NCBI GenBank assembly: GCA_020631405.1
Contig: JAHDHH010000032.1
Span: 1 to 48,962, forward strand
Reading direction: 5' to 3'
Source of the DNA: Saprospiraceae bacterium
GTDB lineage: Bacteria > Bacteroidota > Bacteroidia > Chitinophagales > Saprospiraceae
Length of the DNA: 48,962 nucleotides
Shown: piece by piece, positions 8,200-17,118 of the stretch
How the letters are laid out: every line of letters begins with the position of its first letter
Numbering within the stretch: the first letter of the stretch is position 1
The notes under the pieces: generated by a model
What the model was told of the DNA's origin: nothing
The model's database searches: none
Seen by the model: the letters and a program-made list of their open reading frames with translations, nothing else
Program-made: the position numbers and the translations under genes

Positions 8200-9804
8200 A
8201 TGTTAAAGAATCCTGCTTTTGATTTAAAAACGATTGACATCACCAATGAGACTATTCATTGGAACTTATCTCCAGCTGCCTTAGTAGAAAAAACACTGAC
8301 CAAGGGTCAAGGAAAACTCACAGATAGCGGTGCTCTTGCCATTGATACTGGTAAGTTTACTGGGAGGTCTCCAAAGGACAGGTTCATCGTTAGAGATAGT
8401 ATTACAGAGGACAAGGTGGATTGGAATGACACCAATCTAGCGCTTTCAGAAGAGAACTTCGACAAGTTATATAACAAGGTCACTGCCCATCTCAATGCCA
8501 AAGAGGAACTCTATGTCAGAGACGCTTATGCTTGTGCCCACCAGAGATATAGACTCAAGGTCAGAGTAGTCTGCGAACATCCATGGCAGAATCTCTTTGT
8601 CTACAATATGTTTCTCAGACCTAACTCAGAGGAGGTCAATGACTTTATGCATGATTGGGTAGTCTATGCTGCTCCCGGTTGCCTGGCTAACCCACTTACA
8701 GACGGGACAAGACAACAAAACTTCGCTGCTATTAACTTTAGCAAGAAGAAGATCATCATTGGAGGGACTGCATATACTGGTGAGATAAAGAAGGGGATTT
8801 TCAGTGCTTTGAACTTCTTGCTTCCAACAGAGAATGGAGTGTTCCCAATGCACTGCTCAGCCAATGTTGGTAAGGATGGTGACACTGCACTCTTCTTCGG
8901 ACTCTCAGGAACAGGAAAAACTACACTTTCTACAGATAGTGAAAGAAAACTTATTGGTGATGATGAGCATGGCTGGTCTAAGGCCAATGTCTTCAACTTC
9001 GAAGGAGGTTGCTACGCTAAGACTATCAACCTATCGGCGGCAAAAGAGCCAGAGATATTCAACGCCATAAAGTTTGGTGCAATGGTAGAAAACATCACGT
9101 TTAAAAGCGAAAAAACCAGGGCTATTGACTTTGAAGATGATAGCAAGACTCAAAACACAAGGGTTAGTTACCCTATCCACCACATAGACAATATCGTATT
9201 CAACAGTAGGGGGAATATTCCAGAAAATATTTTCTTCTTGACTTGTGATGCCTTCGGTGTACTACCTCCGATTAGCAAGTTGACAAAGGAGCAGGCGATG
9301 TACTACTTCTTACTTGGGTATACGGCTAAGATCGCTGGTACTGAGGCTGGCATCAACGAACCTCAAGCGACTTTCTCTGCATGTTTTGGATTGCCATTCT
9401 TACCGCTTAACCCTACAGAATATTCTAAACTACTCGGTGCTAAACTCGATGCTGGCAATACTGACACTAAGAAACCAATCAATGTCTGGTTAGTCAATAC
9501 TGGCTGGTCTGGAGGACCATATGGTGTTGGGATGAGATTAGACTTACCGTATACTAGAGCTATGATTAGAAGCGCCTTAGACGGCTCACTAGTTAAGCAA
9601 GAGTTCGTGGAAGAATCATTCTTTGGGTTGTCTATACCTAAGACTTGTAAGGATGTACCAACTAAGTACCTCAACCCAAGGGCAACATGGGTCGATGCTG
9701 CTGCATATGACGCTAAGGCAGAAGAATTAAAGGCAATGTTCAGACAAAACTTTGCAATGTATGAGGCACATGTAGATGATGAAGTAAAGGCAGTACTCCA
9801 GTAG
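8200..9804 (+). CDS. pckA: Phosphoenolpyruvate carboxykinase (ATP)
   Basis: 534 residues from ATG 8200, matching the 530-540 of the ATP-dependent family; an in-frame ATG at 8137 lies upstream of the putative promoter and is rejected. The enzyme converts oxaloacetate plus ATP to phosphoenolpyruvate and CO2, the entry to gluconeogenesis. Motifs: TGRSPKDRFIV near the N-terminus, the PEPCK-specific P-loop GLSGTGKTTLS at about 233-243, the metal-binding LIGDDEHGW, FEGGCYAKTINL, and the arginine-containing GTEAGINEPQATFSACFG. Convergent with gmk. Together with the large acyl-CoA gene set further right it fits growth on fatty or organic acids with glucose made from C4 intermediates. Confidence 0.97.
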   Translation: MLKNPAFDLKTIDITNETIHWNLSPAALVEKTLTKGQGKLTDSGALAIDTGKFTGRSPKDRFIVRDSITEDKVDWNDTNLALSEENFDKLYNKVTAHLNAKEELYVRDAYACAHQRYRLKVRVVCEHPWQNLFVYNMFLRPNSEEVNDFMHDWVVYAAPGCLANPLTDGTRQQNFAAINFSKKKIIIGGTAYTGEIKKGIFSALNFLLPTENGVFPMHCSANVGKDGDTALFFGLSGTGKTTLSTDSERKLIGDDEHGWSKANVFNFEGGCYAKTINLSAAKEPEIFNAIKFGAMVENITFKSEKTRAIDFEDDSKTQNTRVSYPIHHIDNIVFNSRGNIPENIFFLTCDAFGVLPPISKLTKEQAMYYFLLGYTAKIAGTEAGINEPQATFSACFGLPFLPLNPTEYSKLLGAKLDAGNTDTKKPINVWLVNTGWSGGPYGVGMRLDLPYTRAMIRSALDGSLVKQEFVEESFFGLSIPKTCKDVPTKYLNPRATWVDAAAYDAKAEELKAMFRQNFAMYEAHVDDEVKAVLQ

Positions 9805-9838
9805 TCTGTCTTGGATAGACCTTAGTCTGGACAGGATC

Positions 9839-10408
9839 TTATGTGTGGATAAATTTCGAAACTAAGTCTTTCGCCTCTAATATTGCAAGGTCGAGATCGT
9901 CATTGATGATATAAGAATCAAAACTATCCGCAAACTCTAGTTCGGATACAGCCTTGTTTATTCGCTTTGCTATACTTGCATCTGACTCAGTATCTCTTAG
10001 TTGGAGTCTTTTCTTAAGTGTCTCCAGGGAAGGTGGCTTAATGAACAGGATAAAACTATTGTCTGGGTAGGTTTCTTTGATGTTGAGGGCACCTTGGACA
10101 TCGATATCCAATACTGCATGCTTTCCTAATGACCAGATACGATCTAGCTCTGACCTTAAGGTTCCATAATATTGGTCATTGTATACCTCTTCCCACTCTA
10201 CGAATGCATTTTCGCCAATTTTCCCTTTGAACTCTTCTGGTGTATAGAAGTAGTAGTCTTTGCCATCGACCTCACCTTCTCTGATACTCCTAGTCGTAGC
10301 GCTGATAGAAAATGATAGCTCGTCCATTCTATCCAGTAGGTTGGTCTTGATAGTCGTCTTTCCTGCCCCAGATGGTGCTGTCAGTACTATGAGTTTTCCT
10401 TGCTTCAC
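9839..10408 (-). CDS. gmk: Guanylate kinase
   Basis: 189 residues, normal for the family. It phosphorylates GMP (and dGMP) with ATP, an essential nucleotide step. P-loop APSGAGKTT at 11-19; GMP-binding segment SISATTRSIREGEVDGKDYYF; FVEWEEVYNDQYYGTL; VLDIDVQGALNIK; and the lid IFIKPPSLETLKKRLQLR. Second gene of the yicC-gmk unit (11-base gap), an arrangement found across many bacteria. Confidence 0.96.
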   Translation of the reverse strand: MKQGKLIVLTAPSGAGKTTIKTNLLDRMDELSFSISATTRSIREGEVDGKDYYFYTPEEFKGKIGENAFVEWEEVYNDQYYGTLRSELDRIWSLGKHAVLDIDVQGALNIKETYPDNSFILFIKPPSLETLKKRLQLRDTESDASIAKRINKAVSELEFADSFDSYIINDDLDLAILEAKDLVSKFIHT

Positions 10409-10419
10409 TTATCCTTGAC

Positions 10420-11295
10420 TTATAATACGTTAGCGATTTGTTCTTTTATTTTCTCCAAAGAGTCTTTCATATTGACAACTATCTTTTGGAGGTGGTTGTT
10501 TTGCGCTTTAGCACCTAGGGTATTGATTTCTCGACCGATCTCTTGAGAAATAAAAGAGAGTTTTCTTCCTTTCATGGTCTCAGAATTGTTCAAGACTTCT
10601 TTAAAGTAGTCACAGTGGTGACTGAGTCTTACCTTCTCTTCAGAGATATCAAGTTTTTCAACATAGTAAAACATCTCTTGTTCGAATCTATTCTTATCTA
10701 TTTTTTCGTTGTCGAGTTCTTGTTCGAGATTGGTTTGTAGCCTTGTTCTCAACTTATCCAATCTCTCCTGTTCATATTTAGGTACTTCACTAAGGAGGGT
10801 AGCAATGTTTTCCACTTGATTGAGCAAGTCTGTATAGATAGATGCTCCTTCTTGCTTTCGAAAGGCAACAAGATGCTCGCAAGCAGAGGTTAGGAGTGTT
10901 GTGACGATATCCCATTCTTCACTACTAAGTTCTTCATTGTTTACAGCTACTACATTGGGTATCCGCATGACTGACTGTAAGAGGTCAGAGCTCGAATTGC
11001 CTAACGACTTACTCAATTGATCAAGTGCATTGTAGTAGTGAGTTATCAAGGCTGTATTCAGTTTGTACTGCTCTTCACCCAGAGGAGAATCTACTGCAAT
11101 TGTGACATCTATTTTACCTCTTTCACAATGTTCGATGACCAAGTTACGAATAGCGATCTCCTTAGACTTGTAAAGAGTTGGTGACTTGATTCTGACATCG
11201 GTGTTTTTCCCATTGAGGGTACGGATGTCTACTTTGATTATCTTTTCACCAAAGACAATGCTAGCTTGTCCATAACCTGTCATAGAGTACACCAT
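10420..11295 (-). CDS. YicC family endoribonuclease
   Basis: 291 residues, full length for YicC/YloC. It starts with the hallmark MVYSMTGYGQA and GKNTDVRIKSP (the usual SMTGFG and NSRFLDVRLRLP motifs) and ends with the DUF1732 core GRKLSFISQEIGREINTLGAKAQNN. E. coli YicC (proposed name RnfA-like clamp-hexamer RNase) degrades RNA such as RyhB; the family assignment here is firm, the substrate unknown. Its minus-strand promoter is predicted in the divergent gap with the HU gene. Confidence 0.93.
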   Translation of the reverse strand: MVYSMTGYGQASIVFGEKIIKVDIRTLNGKNTDVRIKSPTLYKSKEIAIRNLVIEHCERGKIDVTIAVDSPLGEEQYKLNTALITHYYNALDQLSKSLGNSSSDLLQSVMRIPNVVAVNNEELSSEEWDIVTTLLTSACEHLVAFRKQEGASIYTDLLNQVENIATLLSEVPKYEQERLDKLRTRLQTNLEQELDNEKIDKNRFEQEMFYYVEKLDISEEKVRLSHHCDYFKEVLNNSETMKGRKLSFISQEIGREINTLGAKAQNNHLQKIVVNMKDSLEKIKEQIANVL

Positions 11296-11332
11296 AGTCT
11301 TATATCAATTTTGTATTGAAAAAAATTGTGAG

Positions 11333-11362
11333 CAAATATATAGTAAGTAACGTATACTGCAA
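11333..11362 (-). promoter_or_regulatory. Putative promoter for yicC-gmk
   Basis: On the minus strand TTG (bases 11360-11362) is followed after 19 bases by TATATTTG (11333-11340), an exact TAnnTTTG. One of the best -33/-7 pairs in the window, about 38 bases ahead of the start codon. Confidence 0.65.
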
Positions 11363-11463
11363 TAAAGAAGCCAATCTTAGCGAACTTAAGAATTAACATA
11401 CATTTCATTGAAAATGAATGAGTTACATTTCGAAAGATTGTTAAAAAAAATCACCAATAAGTT

Positions 11464-11492
11464 TTGATGTATTAATAATTTTACGAAATTTG
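11464..11492 (+). promoter_or_regulatory. Putative promoter for the HU/IHF gene
   Basis: TTG at 11464-11466 and GAAATTTG at 11485-11492 (TTTG conserved, TA degenerate) with an 18-base spacer, giving a leader of roughly 40 bases before the ATG. It faces away from the yicC promoter in the same 243-bp divergent region. Confidence 0.5.
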
Positions 11493-11538
11493 CACCCCAT
11501 TAAGAAACACTATACACTGATTATTAAGAGATTATAAG

Positions 11539-11853
11539 ATGAGAAAAGCGGATTTAGTCAATACAATATCAGAGAAGACGGGAGTTCCCAAGGTAGACGT
11601 ACTTGTCACGTTGGAGTCTTTTTTCACTGAAATCAAAGATACACTAGCAGAGAGTGAGAATGTCTACATCAGAGGATTTGGATCTTTTGTAATCAAAAAG
11701 AGAGCAAAGAAGATTGGACGTCATATCAAGAAAAATGAGGCAATCGAGATACCAGAACACTTCATTCCTTCATTTAAACCCTCAAAGGTATTTGTGGAGC
11801 AAGTGAAAGAAAATGTAAAAATGTTGCCAGAGGACAAGTCTGGTGCAATATAA
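11539..11853 (+). CDS. HU/IHF-family DNA-binding protein
   Basis: 104 residues: the family's 90-residue fold plus a short tail. Start MRKADLVNTISEKTGVPKVDV is the standard dimerisation helix pair; VYIRGFGSFVIKKRAKKIGRHI carries the GFGSF turn and the basic DNA-gripping arm; IPSFKPSKVFVEQVK is the C-terminal saddle. These dimers bend DNA and organise the nucleoid; many Bacteroidota annotate this copy as 'integration host factor subunit beta'. It heads a rightward run with a TPR lipoprotein and the COX24-like peptide, a conserved gene order before RNase G in this phylum (from memory). Confidence 0.93.
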   Translation: MRKADLVNTISEKTGVPKVDVLVTLESFFTEIKDTLAESENVYIRGFGSFVIKKRAKKIGRHIKKNEAIEIPEHFIPSFKPSKVFVEQVKENVKMLPEDKSGAI

Positions 11854-11854
11854 T

Positions 11855-12634
11855 ATGGGCAAGAAGCAAATCATTACTATAGCGGTATTTGGTTTAATTT
11901 TTGCAATACTCTACTTTGGTTGCGATACTAAGCCACCAAGTTCCAAAGCCATTGAAAAGTCAAGGGCTTTAAATTTTGAAACAATAAGTATCACTGCTCT
12001 AAGAGAAGCAGAGGTTGCAAAACTAGGAGAACCAGAGCGGCAAGAGCTCCAATACCTAGAGCAGCAAGTCAGACAAACTAATGATGATATTTTGGCTAAT
12101 GCCGAATTAGAGAAGTTATCTGGCTTCTGGTATCAGCAGAAAGTACCAGCATTGGCAGGACACTATGCTAAGAAGATTGCAACATCGCTCAATGAGCCGG
12201 AGAGTTGGTCCATAGCTGGATCGACATACTTTATCTGTGCCAAGCAAGCTGAGTCAGAAGACTTGAAGACCTATTGTCTAAAGAATGCCATAGCAGCTTT
12301 TGAAGAAGCAAGTGCGATGGAACCAGACAATGTCAATCAAAAGATCAATCTGGCACTGTGTTATGTTGATTTTCCACCAGAGGATAATCCAATGATGGGA
12401 ATCATGCAACTACTCGGCCTACAAGATAAATACCCCGAAAGTGCAGCCTTGCAATATCAGCTAGGACGACTAGGAGTACAGACGGGACAATATGATAAAG
12501 CGATAGCGAGATTAAATAAAGTTCTACAATTGGAACCTAACAACAGCAAAGCATGTTGTCTACTTGCTAAAGCATACAACGAGATAGGAGAGCCAGACTC
12601 AGCAAAGCAGCTTGACGCTTGTTGTAACCAATAG
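11855..12634 (+). CDS. TPR-repeat protein with membrane or lipid anchor
   Basis: 259 residues from ATG 11855, one base after the HU stop codon; a GTG at 11843 in the same frame overlaps the HU gene and is less likely. N-terminal hydrophobic stretch (residues 5-21) ends in YFGC, a loose lipobox. The rest is helical with TPR-like units, clearest at the C-terminus (AALQYQLGRLGVQTGQYDKAIARLNKVLQLEPNNSKACCLLAKAYNEIGEPDSAKQ). Probably a periplasm-facing scaffold; specific partner unknown. The gene is co-directional and nearly contiguous with HU, so they are likely co-transcribed. Confidence 0.85.
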   Translation: MGKKQIITIAVFGLIFAILYFGCDTKPPSSKAIEKSRALNFETISITALREAEVAKLGEPERQELQYLEQQVRQTNDDILANAELEKLSGFWYQQKVPALAGHYAKKIATSLNEPESWSIAGSTYFICAKQAESEDLKTYCLKNAIAAFEEASAMEPDNVNQKINLALCYVDFPPEDNPMMGIMQLLGLQDKYPESAALQYQLGRLGVQTGQYDKAIARLNKVLQLEPNNSKACCLLAKAYNEIGEPDSAKQLDACCNQ

Positions 12635-12665
12635 AAAACATTAGTTAACATTATAAATTATAATT

Positions 12666-12758
12666 ATGCCTTGCGGTAAAAAAAGAAAAAGACATAAGAT
12701 AGCTACTCACAAGAGAAAGAAGCGTCTTAGAAAGAACAGACACAAGAAAAAGAAATAA
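12666..12758 (+). CDS. 30-residue highly basic protein, COX24/AURKAIP1-like
   Basis: ATG 12666 to TAA 12756-12758 encodes 30 residues, MPCGKKRKRHKIATHKRKKR followed by LRKNRHKKKK; more than half are Lys or Arg. This is the short Bacteroidota peptide often annotated as 'AURKAIP1/COX24 domain-containing protein', related to the C-terminus of mitochondrial ribosomal protein mS38 (family knowledge, not searched). A ribosome-associated role in the small subunit is therefore plausible. It sits 31 bases after the TPR gene and just before a strong hairpin terminator, so it is the last gene of the HU-TPR unit. Codon order and the clean termination make chance unlikely. Confidence 0.8.
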   Translation: MPCGKKRKRHKIATHKRKKRLRKNRHKKKK

Positions 12759-12805
12759 TTTAATCTTATTATTATCTACAGTCTGTTGACGAAATAACAA
12801 TATAT

Positions 12806-12861
12806 AATCTACTGCATACTAATACTATGCAGTAGATTCTTCCTTTCTCTTCTCTCTTTTA
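12806..12861 (+). terminator. Perfect 13-bp hairpin terminator
   Basis: AATCTACTGCATA (12806-12818) pairs perfectly with TATGCAGTAGATT (12826-12838) over a 7-base loop, followed by a pyrimidine-rich run ending in TTTT. It should end the HU-TPR-small-protein transcript before RNase G. Because it lies upstream of a ribonuclease gene, it could also be an RNase processing or autoregulation site. Confidence 0.75.
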
Positions 12862-12919
12862 ATGTTTCCTAAGCTGTTGACGCCTGTAGTCACGCTAGTT
12901 GCTAGCACCTAAAACATAC

Positions 12920-14476
12920 GTGTCTGTGGAGAAGAACCTAATCATTCATTCTACTTCTGCAGAAATACAAATTGCCCTTCTAGAGAACAAAAAATTAGTC
13001 GAGCTTCACGAACAAAAAAGAGAAACTAACTTCTCTGTTGGTGATATATTTCTTGCAAAAGTAAAGATGCTCCGTCCGGGGCTCAATGCTGCCTTTATGG
13101 ATATTGGTAGTAGAAGTGATGCTTTTTTGCACTATACTGACCTGGGTCCCCAGATCAATAGTCTAATCAAGTACACTAATGCTGTCAAAAATAAACAGCA
13201 AAATACAGCTAGTCTTAAGGACTTTAAGCTTCTCCCTGACAACGAGAAGAATGGTAAGATCTCAAAGGTCTTTACCAGAAATCAATACTGCCTAGTACAA
13301 ATACTCAAAGAACCTATATCTACCAAAGGACCAAGACTCTCTTGCGAAATCACCATACCAGGTCGATATGTTGTCTTAGCACCTTTCGGTAATCTAGTAT
13401 CAGTCTCTAAGAAAATTGGCGACGAAGAAGAAAGGAAAAGACTCAAGAGACTAATCGAAAGTATCAAACCACCTAACTTCTCTGTCATCATCAGAACAGC
13501 TGCTACTGGTAAGAAGGTCGCAGATCTTTATGAAGAAGTCAAGACCTTAGAAAAGAAGTGGGTAGACATTTTCAACGAACTCACAGGAGCATCTACTCCT
13601 GTAAAATTACTTAGCGAGCAAGACAAAACCATTAGCGTCATCAGAGATATGCTCACTGATGACTTCAATAGTGTAGTACTAGACCATGAGCCTGATTACA
13701 AGGCGCTGAAGGCCTATCTTCAAACGATAGCTCCTGATAAGGTCAGAATAGTAAAACTACACAAAGGGAGTACTAGTGTATTCAAACAACATGGAATTGC
13801 AAATCAATTGACTTCAAGCTTTAGTAAGAATCCTACTCTGCCGAGTGGTGCATACCTCGTCATAGAGAAGACAGAAGCTATGCACGTCATAGATGTCAAT
13901 AGTGGTCCAAGAGCACAGAAACAAGATCAAGAGAATGCAGCCCTCAAAGTCAATGTAGAAACCGCTGAAGAGATAGCAAGGCAATTGAGACTCAGAGATA
14001 TCGGAGGTCTAATCATTATTGACTTCATTGACATGCGTAATCCTGCTAACAAGAATACCTTGTTCAAGGCAATGCGAGAATACATGGCCAATGATAGAGC
14101 TCAGCATACGGTCCTTCCGCTCAGTAAGTTTGGCTTAATGCAGATTACAAGACAAAGAGTCAAACCAGCAATAGAAAAGGATACCTCTGATGTGTGTCCT
14201 GTCTGTGATGGTAGTGGCAAGGTCAATGCAACAAGCTTGATAGTAGATGATATCGCCAATAACTTGGAATATATCCTAGCGAGTAGACCTAAGGCTTCTC
14301 TATTGTTGAAAGTACATCCCTATGTGGCTGCCTTCCTTAAAAAAGGCTTGCCAAGTCCGCAGATGAGGTGGTACTTTAAGCACCAAAGATGGGTCAGGAT
14401 AGAGGCTGACGAAAAAACTTATATCAACAGTTTTAAGTTTTTTGATAAATTAGGAGATGAAATCAGAATCTCATAA
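12920..14476 (+). CDS. rng: Ribonuclease G/E family protein
   Basis: 518 residues from GTG 12920 (MSVEKNLIIHST), the start that best fits family N-termini; TTG 12899 and GTG 12926 are alternatives. RNase G/E cleaves single-stranded RNA endonucleolytically and matures 16S rRNA. An S1 domain (VGDIFLAKVKMLRPGLNAAFMDIG...DAFLHYTDL), then the RNase E/G core: PGRYVVLAPF, the catalytic Mg-binding HVIDVNSG and LIIIDFIDM aspartates, and the zinc-link CPVCDGSGKV. Length matches RNase G, not RNase E, since no long C-terminal scaffold is present. The preceding hairpin terminator means it needs its own promoter, or read-through. The next gene starts at the base after its stop codon. Confidence 0.93.
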   Translation: MSVEKNLIIHSTSAEIQIALLENKKLVELHEQKRETNFSVGDIFLAKVKMLRPGLNAAFMDIGSRSDAFLHYTDLGPQINSLIKYTNAVKNKQQNTASLKDFKLLPDNEKNGKISKVFTRNQYCLVQILKEPISTKGPRLSCEITIPGRYVVLAPFGNLVSVSKKIGDEEERKRLKRLIESIKPPNFSVIIRTAATGKKVADLYEEVKTLEKKWVDIFNELTGASTPVKLLSEQDKTISVIRDMLTDDFNSVVLDHEPDYKALKAYLQTIAPDKVRIVKLHKGSTSVFKQHGIANQLTSSFSKNPTLPSGAYLVIEKTEAMHVIDVNSGPRAQKQDQENAALKVNVETAEEIARQLRLRDIGGLIIIDFIDMRNPANKNTLFKAMREYMANDRAQHTVLPLSKFGLMQITRQRVKPAIEKDTSDVCPVCDGSGKVNATSLIVDDIANNLEYILASRPKASLLLKVHPYVAAFLKKGLPSPQMRWYFKHQRWVRIEADEKTYINSFKFFDKLGDEIRIS

Positions 14477-15499
14477 TTGTCTTTAGAGTCAGTACTACAA
14501 GCCTATGCTCATAAGCGAAAGGTCGTCATAGCTCCACTTAACTGGGGTTTAGGCCACGCAACTCGTTGTATTCCAATTATTGATTGGTTTATTGCTAATG
14601 GTACAGCTGTAGTCTTAGCATCAGATGGCATTGCACTCACGTTACTTAGGCAAGAGTACCCTAGTCTACCATACTATGAGCTGCCACCGTATAATATCAG
14701 CTATGCTAGGCACTATTCTGGATTAAAAATTGCATCTCAGGCATTTAAGATACTGAGGGCAAAGCTGAAAGAGCAAAGAACTATTCAAGCCATTGTAGAC
14801 CGTGAGTCACCTGACCTCATCATTTCAGACAATAGACTTGGAGTAAAATCAGACCATGTAGAAAGTATTGTTATCTCTCATCAGATACAAATCATGTCAC
14901 CTATTCGCATAGTCGATGGTATACTCCGAAAACTCAACTTGCGAATACTCAATGCCTTTGATGAGTGTTGGATACCAGACTACAAGGATAGTAGGTTAGC
15001 TGGTAGCTTGAGTAAGTCAAGTGGACTCAAGCAATTCAAATACTTGGGACCTATATCAAGATTAGAAAAGACAAAGACTACTGACACCCCAAGAATCTTA
15101 GTTCTGCTCTCTGGTCCTGAACCACAAAGGACACTCCTAGAGGCTAAACTCATCGACCTGCTGTACCACTCTTCATCCATAGTGACAATAGTGAGAGGAA
15201 GCAACTTGCCAAGATTAGATGTTGACTATAATCAATATACAGTCATCGACTTGGCGGACAAGGCTACACTACAAGAATTACTAGACGAGGCCACGCTTGT
15301 CATAAGTAGGACAGGTTACACTACAGTCATGGACTTAGACAAGCTAGGAAAGCAGGCCATACTCATTCCCACACCAGGACAACCAGAACAAGAGTATCTG
15401 GGCAGACATCTGGTATCACACTCACAGTTTACTATAGTGAATCAAAAAGATTTAACAAAGAGGTTGCTTGCTGTAATTTTAGAAAAAGGCATGAATTAG
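14477..15499 (+). CDS. MurG-like glycosyltransferase family protein
   Basis: 340 residues. The first hydrophobic strand VVIAPLNWGLGHATRCIPIIDWFIANG is the GT-B 'GxGHxxR' signature of MurG/GT28-type proteins, and the C-terminal half has a donor-site segment ISRTGYTTVMDLDKLGKQAILIPTPGQPEQEYLGRHL, very like MurG/UgtP. It is not MurG itself: the acceptor half differs. No signal or membrane segment, so it acts in the cytoplasm or at the inner face of the membrane; substrate unknown. The TTG at 14477 directly follows the rng stop; no ATG precedes the conserved region, so the start is chosen for lack of alternatives and the two genes are probably co-transcribed. Confidence 0.75.
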   Translation: MSLESVLQAYAHKRKVVIAPLNWGLGHATRCIPIIDWFIANGTAVVLASDGIALTLLRQEYPSLPYYELPPYNISYARHYSGLKIASQAFKILRAKLKEQRTIQAIVDRESPDLIISDNRLGVKSDHVESIVISHQIQIMSPIRIVDGILRKLNLRILNAFDECWIPDYKDSRLAGSLSKSSGLKQFKYLGPISRLEKTKTTDTPRILVLLSGPEPQRTLLEAKLIDLLYHSSSIVTIVRGSNLPRLDVDYNQYTVIDLADKATLQELLDEATLVISRTGYTTVMDLDKLGKQAILIPTPGQPEQEYLGRHLVSHSQFTIVNQKDLTKRLLAVILEKGMN

Positions 15500-15515
15500 T
15501 CAGATACCAGTCTTC

Positions 15516-16151
15516 CTACTTCTTATTGAACTTATCCATGGTGAATTTTGCACCTATCGCTACAAAACTCAGTACCATTTCCGCAGCTTGTGGGAGGATG
15601 TCTTGGAGTGCTTCTATCTCCTTGTTTTTCCACTTACCTAGGACGTAGTCTACTTGCTGTCCAGGGTGGAAGTCACGACCAATACCAAACTTCAGCCTAG
15701 GGTACTTGCTTGTGCCAAGGACTTGTTCGATATGTTTCAAGCCATTGTGCCCAGCATCACTGCCTTTGAGCCTTAACCTTAGAGCACCTAGGTCTAAGTG
15801 AAGATCATCTACAACGATGAGGACATTATCGAGAGGTATACCAAGTTTAGTCATCCAATATCTAACTGCCTTACCACTCAAGTTAACATAGGTAGTAGGC
15901 TTGATGAGGTAGACTTGTCTTCCCTTATGTTTGATATTACTAATCATTGCATTACCCTCTATCTTAGTGGGTACATCATGGTCAGACATGATATAGTCAA
16001 TCACCTCGAACCCTATATTGTGTCGAGTACCATAGTACTTCTCACCTACATTGCCGATACCAACAATCAAATACTTCATACTTGCATCTACGTCTTCGTG
16101 AAGAGGTATAGTCGACCTCTTAAATATCCTTCTATAAAGCTCTACTAACAC
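15516..16151 (-). CDS. pth: Peptidyl-tRNA hydrolase
   Basis: Releases peptides from prematurely dropped peptidyl-tRNA. Core residues are all present: KYLIVGIGNVGEKYYGTRHNIGFEVIDYI (catalytic His in TRHNIG), LIKPTTYVNLSGKAV, VLIVVDDLHLDLGALRLRLKGSDAGHNGLKHI and the C-terminal helix. From the GTG at 16151 the protein has 211 residues; from the internal ATG at 16079 it has 187, the E. coli-like size. I keep the longer form because many Bacteroidota Pth proteins carry a similar basic 'LxxxFKR' extension (from memory), but the shorter start is quite possible. Convergent with the glycosyltransferase. Confidence 0.93.
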   Translation of the reverse strand: MLVELYRRIFKRSTIPLHEDVDASMKYLIVGIGNVGEKYYGTRHNIGFEVIDYIMSDHDVPTKIEGNAMISNIKHKGRQVYLIKPTTYVNLSGKAVRYWMTKLGIPLDNVLIVVDDLHLDLGALRLRLKGSDAGHNGLKHIEQVLGTSKYPRLKFGIGRDFHPGQQVDYVLGKWKNKEIEALQDILPQAAEMVLSFVAIGAKFTMDKFNKK

Positions 16152-16319
16152 AGCTTACGTTTGTTTAAGTTCAACTACGAAGGTAGTTCTTAATCCATCC
16201 AAAATACAAATCCATCCTTTGCTAATGTCTAGATAAGGCAAGTAAGTCATACTATTCTTCACAGACCTATGAATAATGAGATTACCGCTAGAACAAATCA
16301 AACTCCCTACAAGAATCTG

Positions 16320-16327
16320 TATATTTG
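16320..16327 (+). promoter_or_regulatory. Putative -7 element for fabG
   Basis: TATATTTG is an exact TAnnTTTG, 22 bases before the fabG ATG. No TTG at the -33 distance. Confidence 0.5.
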
Positions 16328-16349
16328 CCCAACAAAATAGAAACGAAAC

Positions 16350-17096
16350 ATGGGATTATTAGACGGTAAGAAGGCACTCATCACAGGAGGATCTAGAGGA
16401 ATAGGAAAGGGTATGGTCTTAGACTTTGCGAAGCAGGGTGCTGATGTAGCCTTCACTTATAGGAGCAATGCAGACATGGCTAATGCTGTGGCAAAGGAAG
16501 CAGAGAGTTTTGGAGTCAAGGCTATAGCTTACCAGTCTGACGCAAGTGATTACAGTGCAGCAGAAGAATTGATTAAGGCAGTAGTAGCCGAGTTCGGAGC
16601 TATAGATGTACTGGTAAACAATGCTGGAATTACTAAGGATAATCTGATGCTCAGGATGAACGAAGAGATGTGGGATGCTGTCATCAATGTCAACCTCAAG
16701 TCAGTATTCAACTTGACAAAGCATGCTATGCGGACTATGCTCAAGCAAAGAAGCGGCTCTATCATCAATGTTGGAAGTGTAGTAGGAGTATTTGGCAATG
16801 CTGGTCAGGCTAACTATGCTGCCTCTAAGGCTGGAATTATTGGGTTTTCAAAGTCTATTGCCAAGGAGGTTGGAAGTAGAGGGATTAGGTGTAATGTACT
16901 AGCGCCAGGATTCATAGCTACAGATATGACGGATGAGTTGGACGCTGATACTATCAAGGCTTATGAAGCCTCGATTCCATTGAAGAAGCTGGGTCAACCA
17001 CAGCAAGTATCAGACGCCGCAGTATTCTTAGGTAGTGATATGTCTACCTATATTACTGGACAAGTCATCAGTGTATGTGGTGGTATGAGTATGTAA
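16350..17096 (+). CDS. fabG: 3-oxoacyl-ACP reductase FabG
   Basis: 248 residues, the canonical FabG length. NADPH-dependent reduction of 3-oxoacyl-ACP in type II fatty acid synthesis. Rossmann TGGSRGIGKG at about 13-22, NNAGITKDNLMLRM (FabG-specific), catalytic Ser in NVGSVVGVFGNAGQ, YAASK at about 155-159, and LAPGFIATDMTDEL. Unlike the two other short-chain dehydrogenases in the window it has the FabG-specific features and is not near acyl-CoA genes. Confidence 0.93.
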   Translation: MGLLDGKKALITGGSRGIGKGMVLDFAKQGADVAFTYRSNADMANAVAKEAESFGVKAIAYQSDASDYSAAEELIKAVVAEFGAIDVLVNNAGITKDNLMLRMNEEMWDAVINVNLKSVFNLTKHAMRTMLKQRSGSIINVGSVVGVFGNAGQANYAASKAGIIGFSKSIAKEVGSRGIRCNVLAPGFIATDMTDELDADTIKAYEASIPLKKLGQPQQVSDAAVFLGSDMSTYITGQVISVCGGMSM

Positions 17097-17118
17097 GTCA
17101 AGCAGTAATAACTATTAC

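Noticed and set aside
9805-9838. Terminator between pckA and gmk
   Set aside because: Only a short, imperfect CTGTC/GACAG pair is present, with no T-run on either side.
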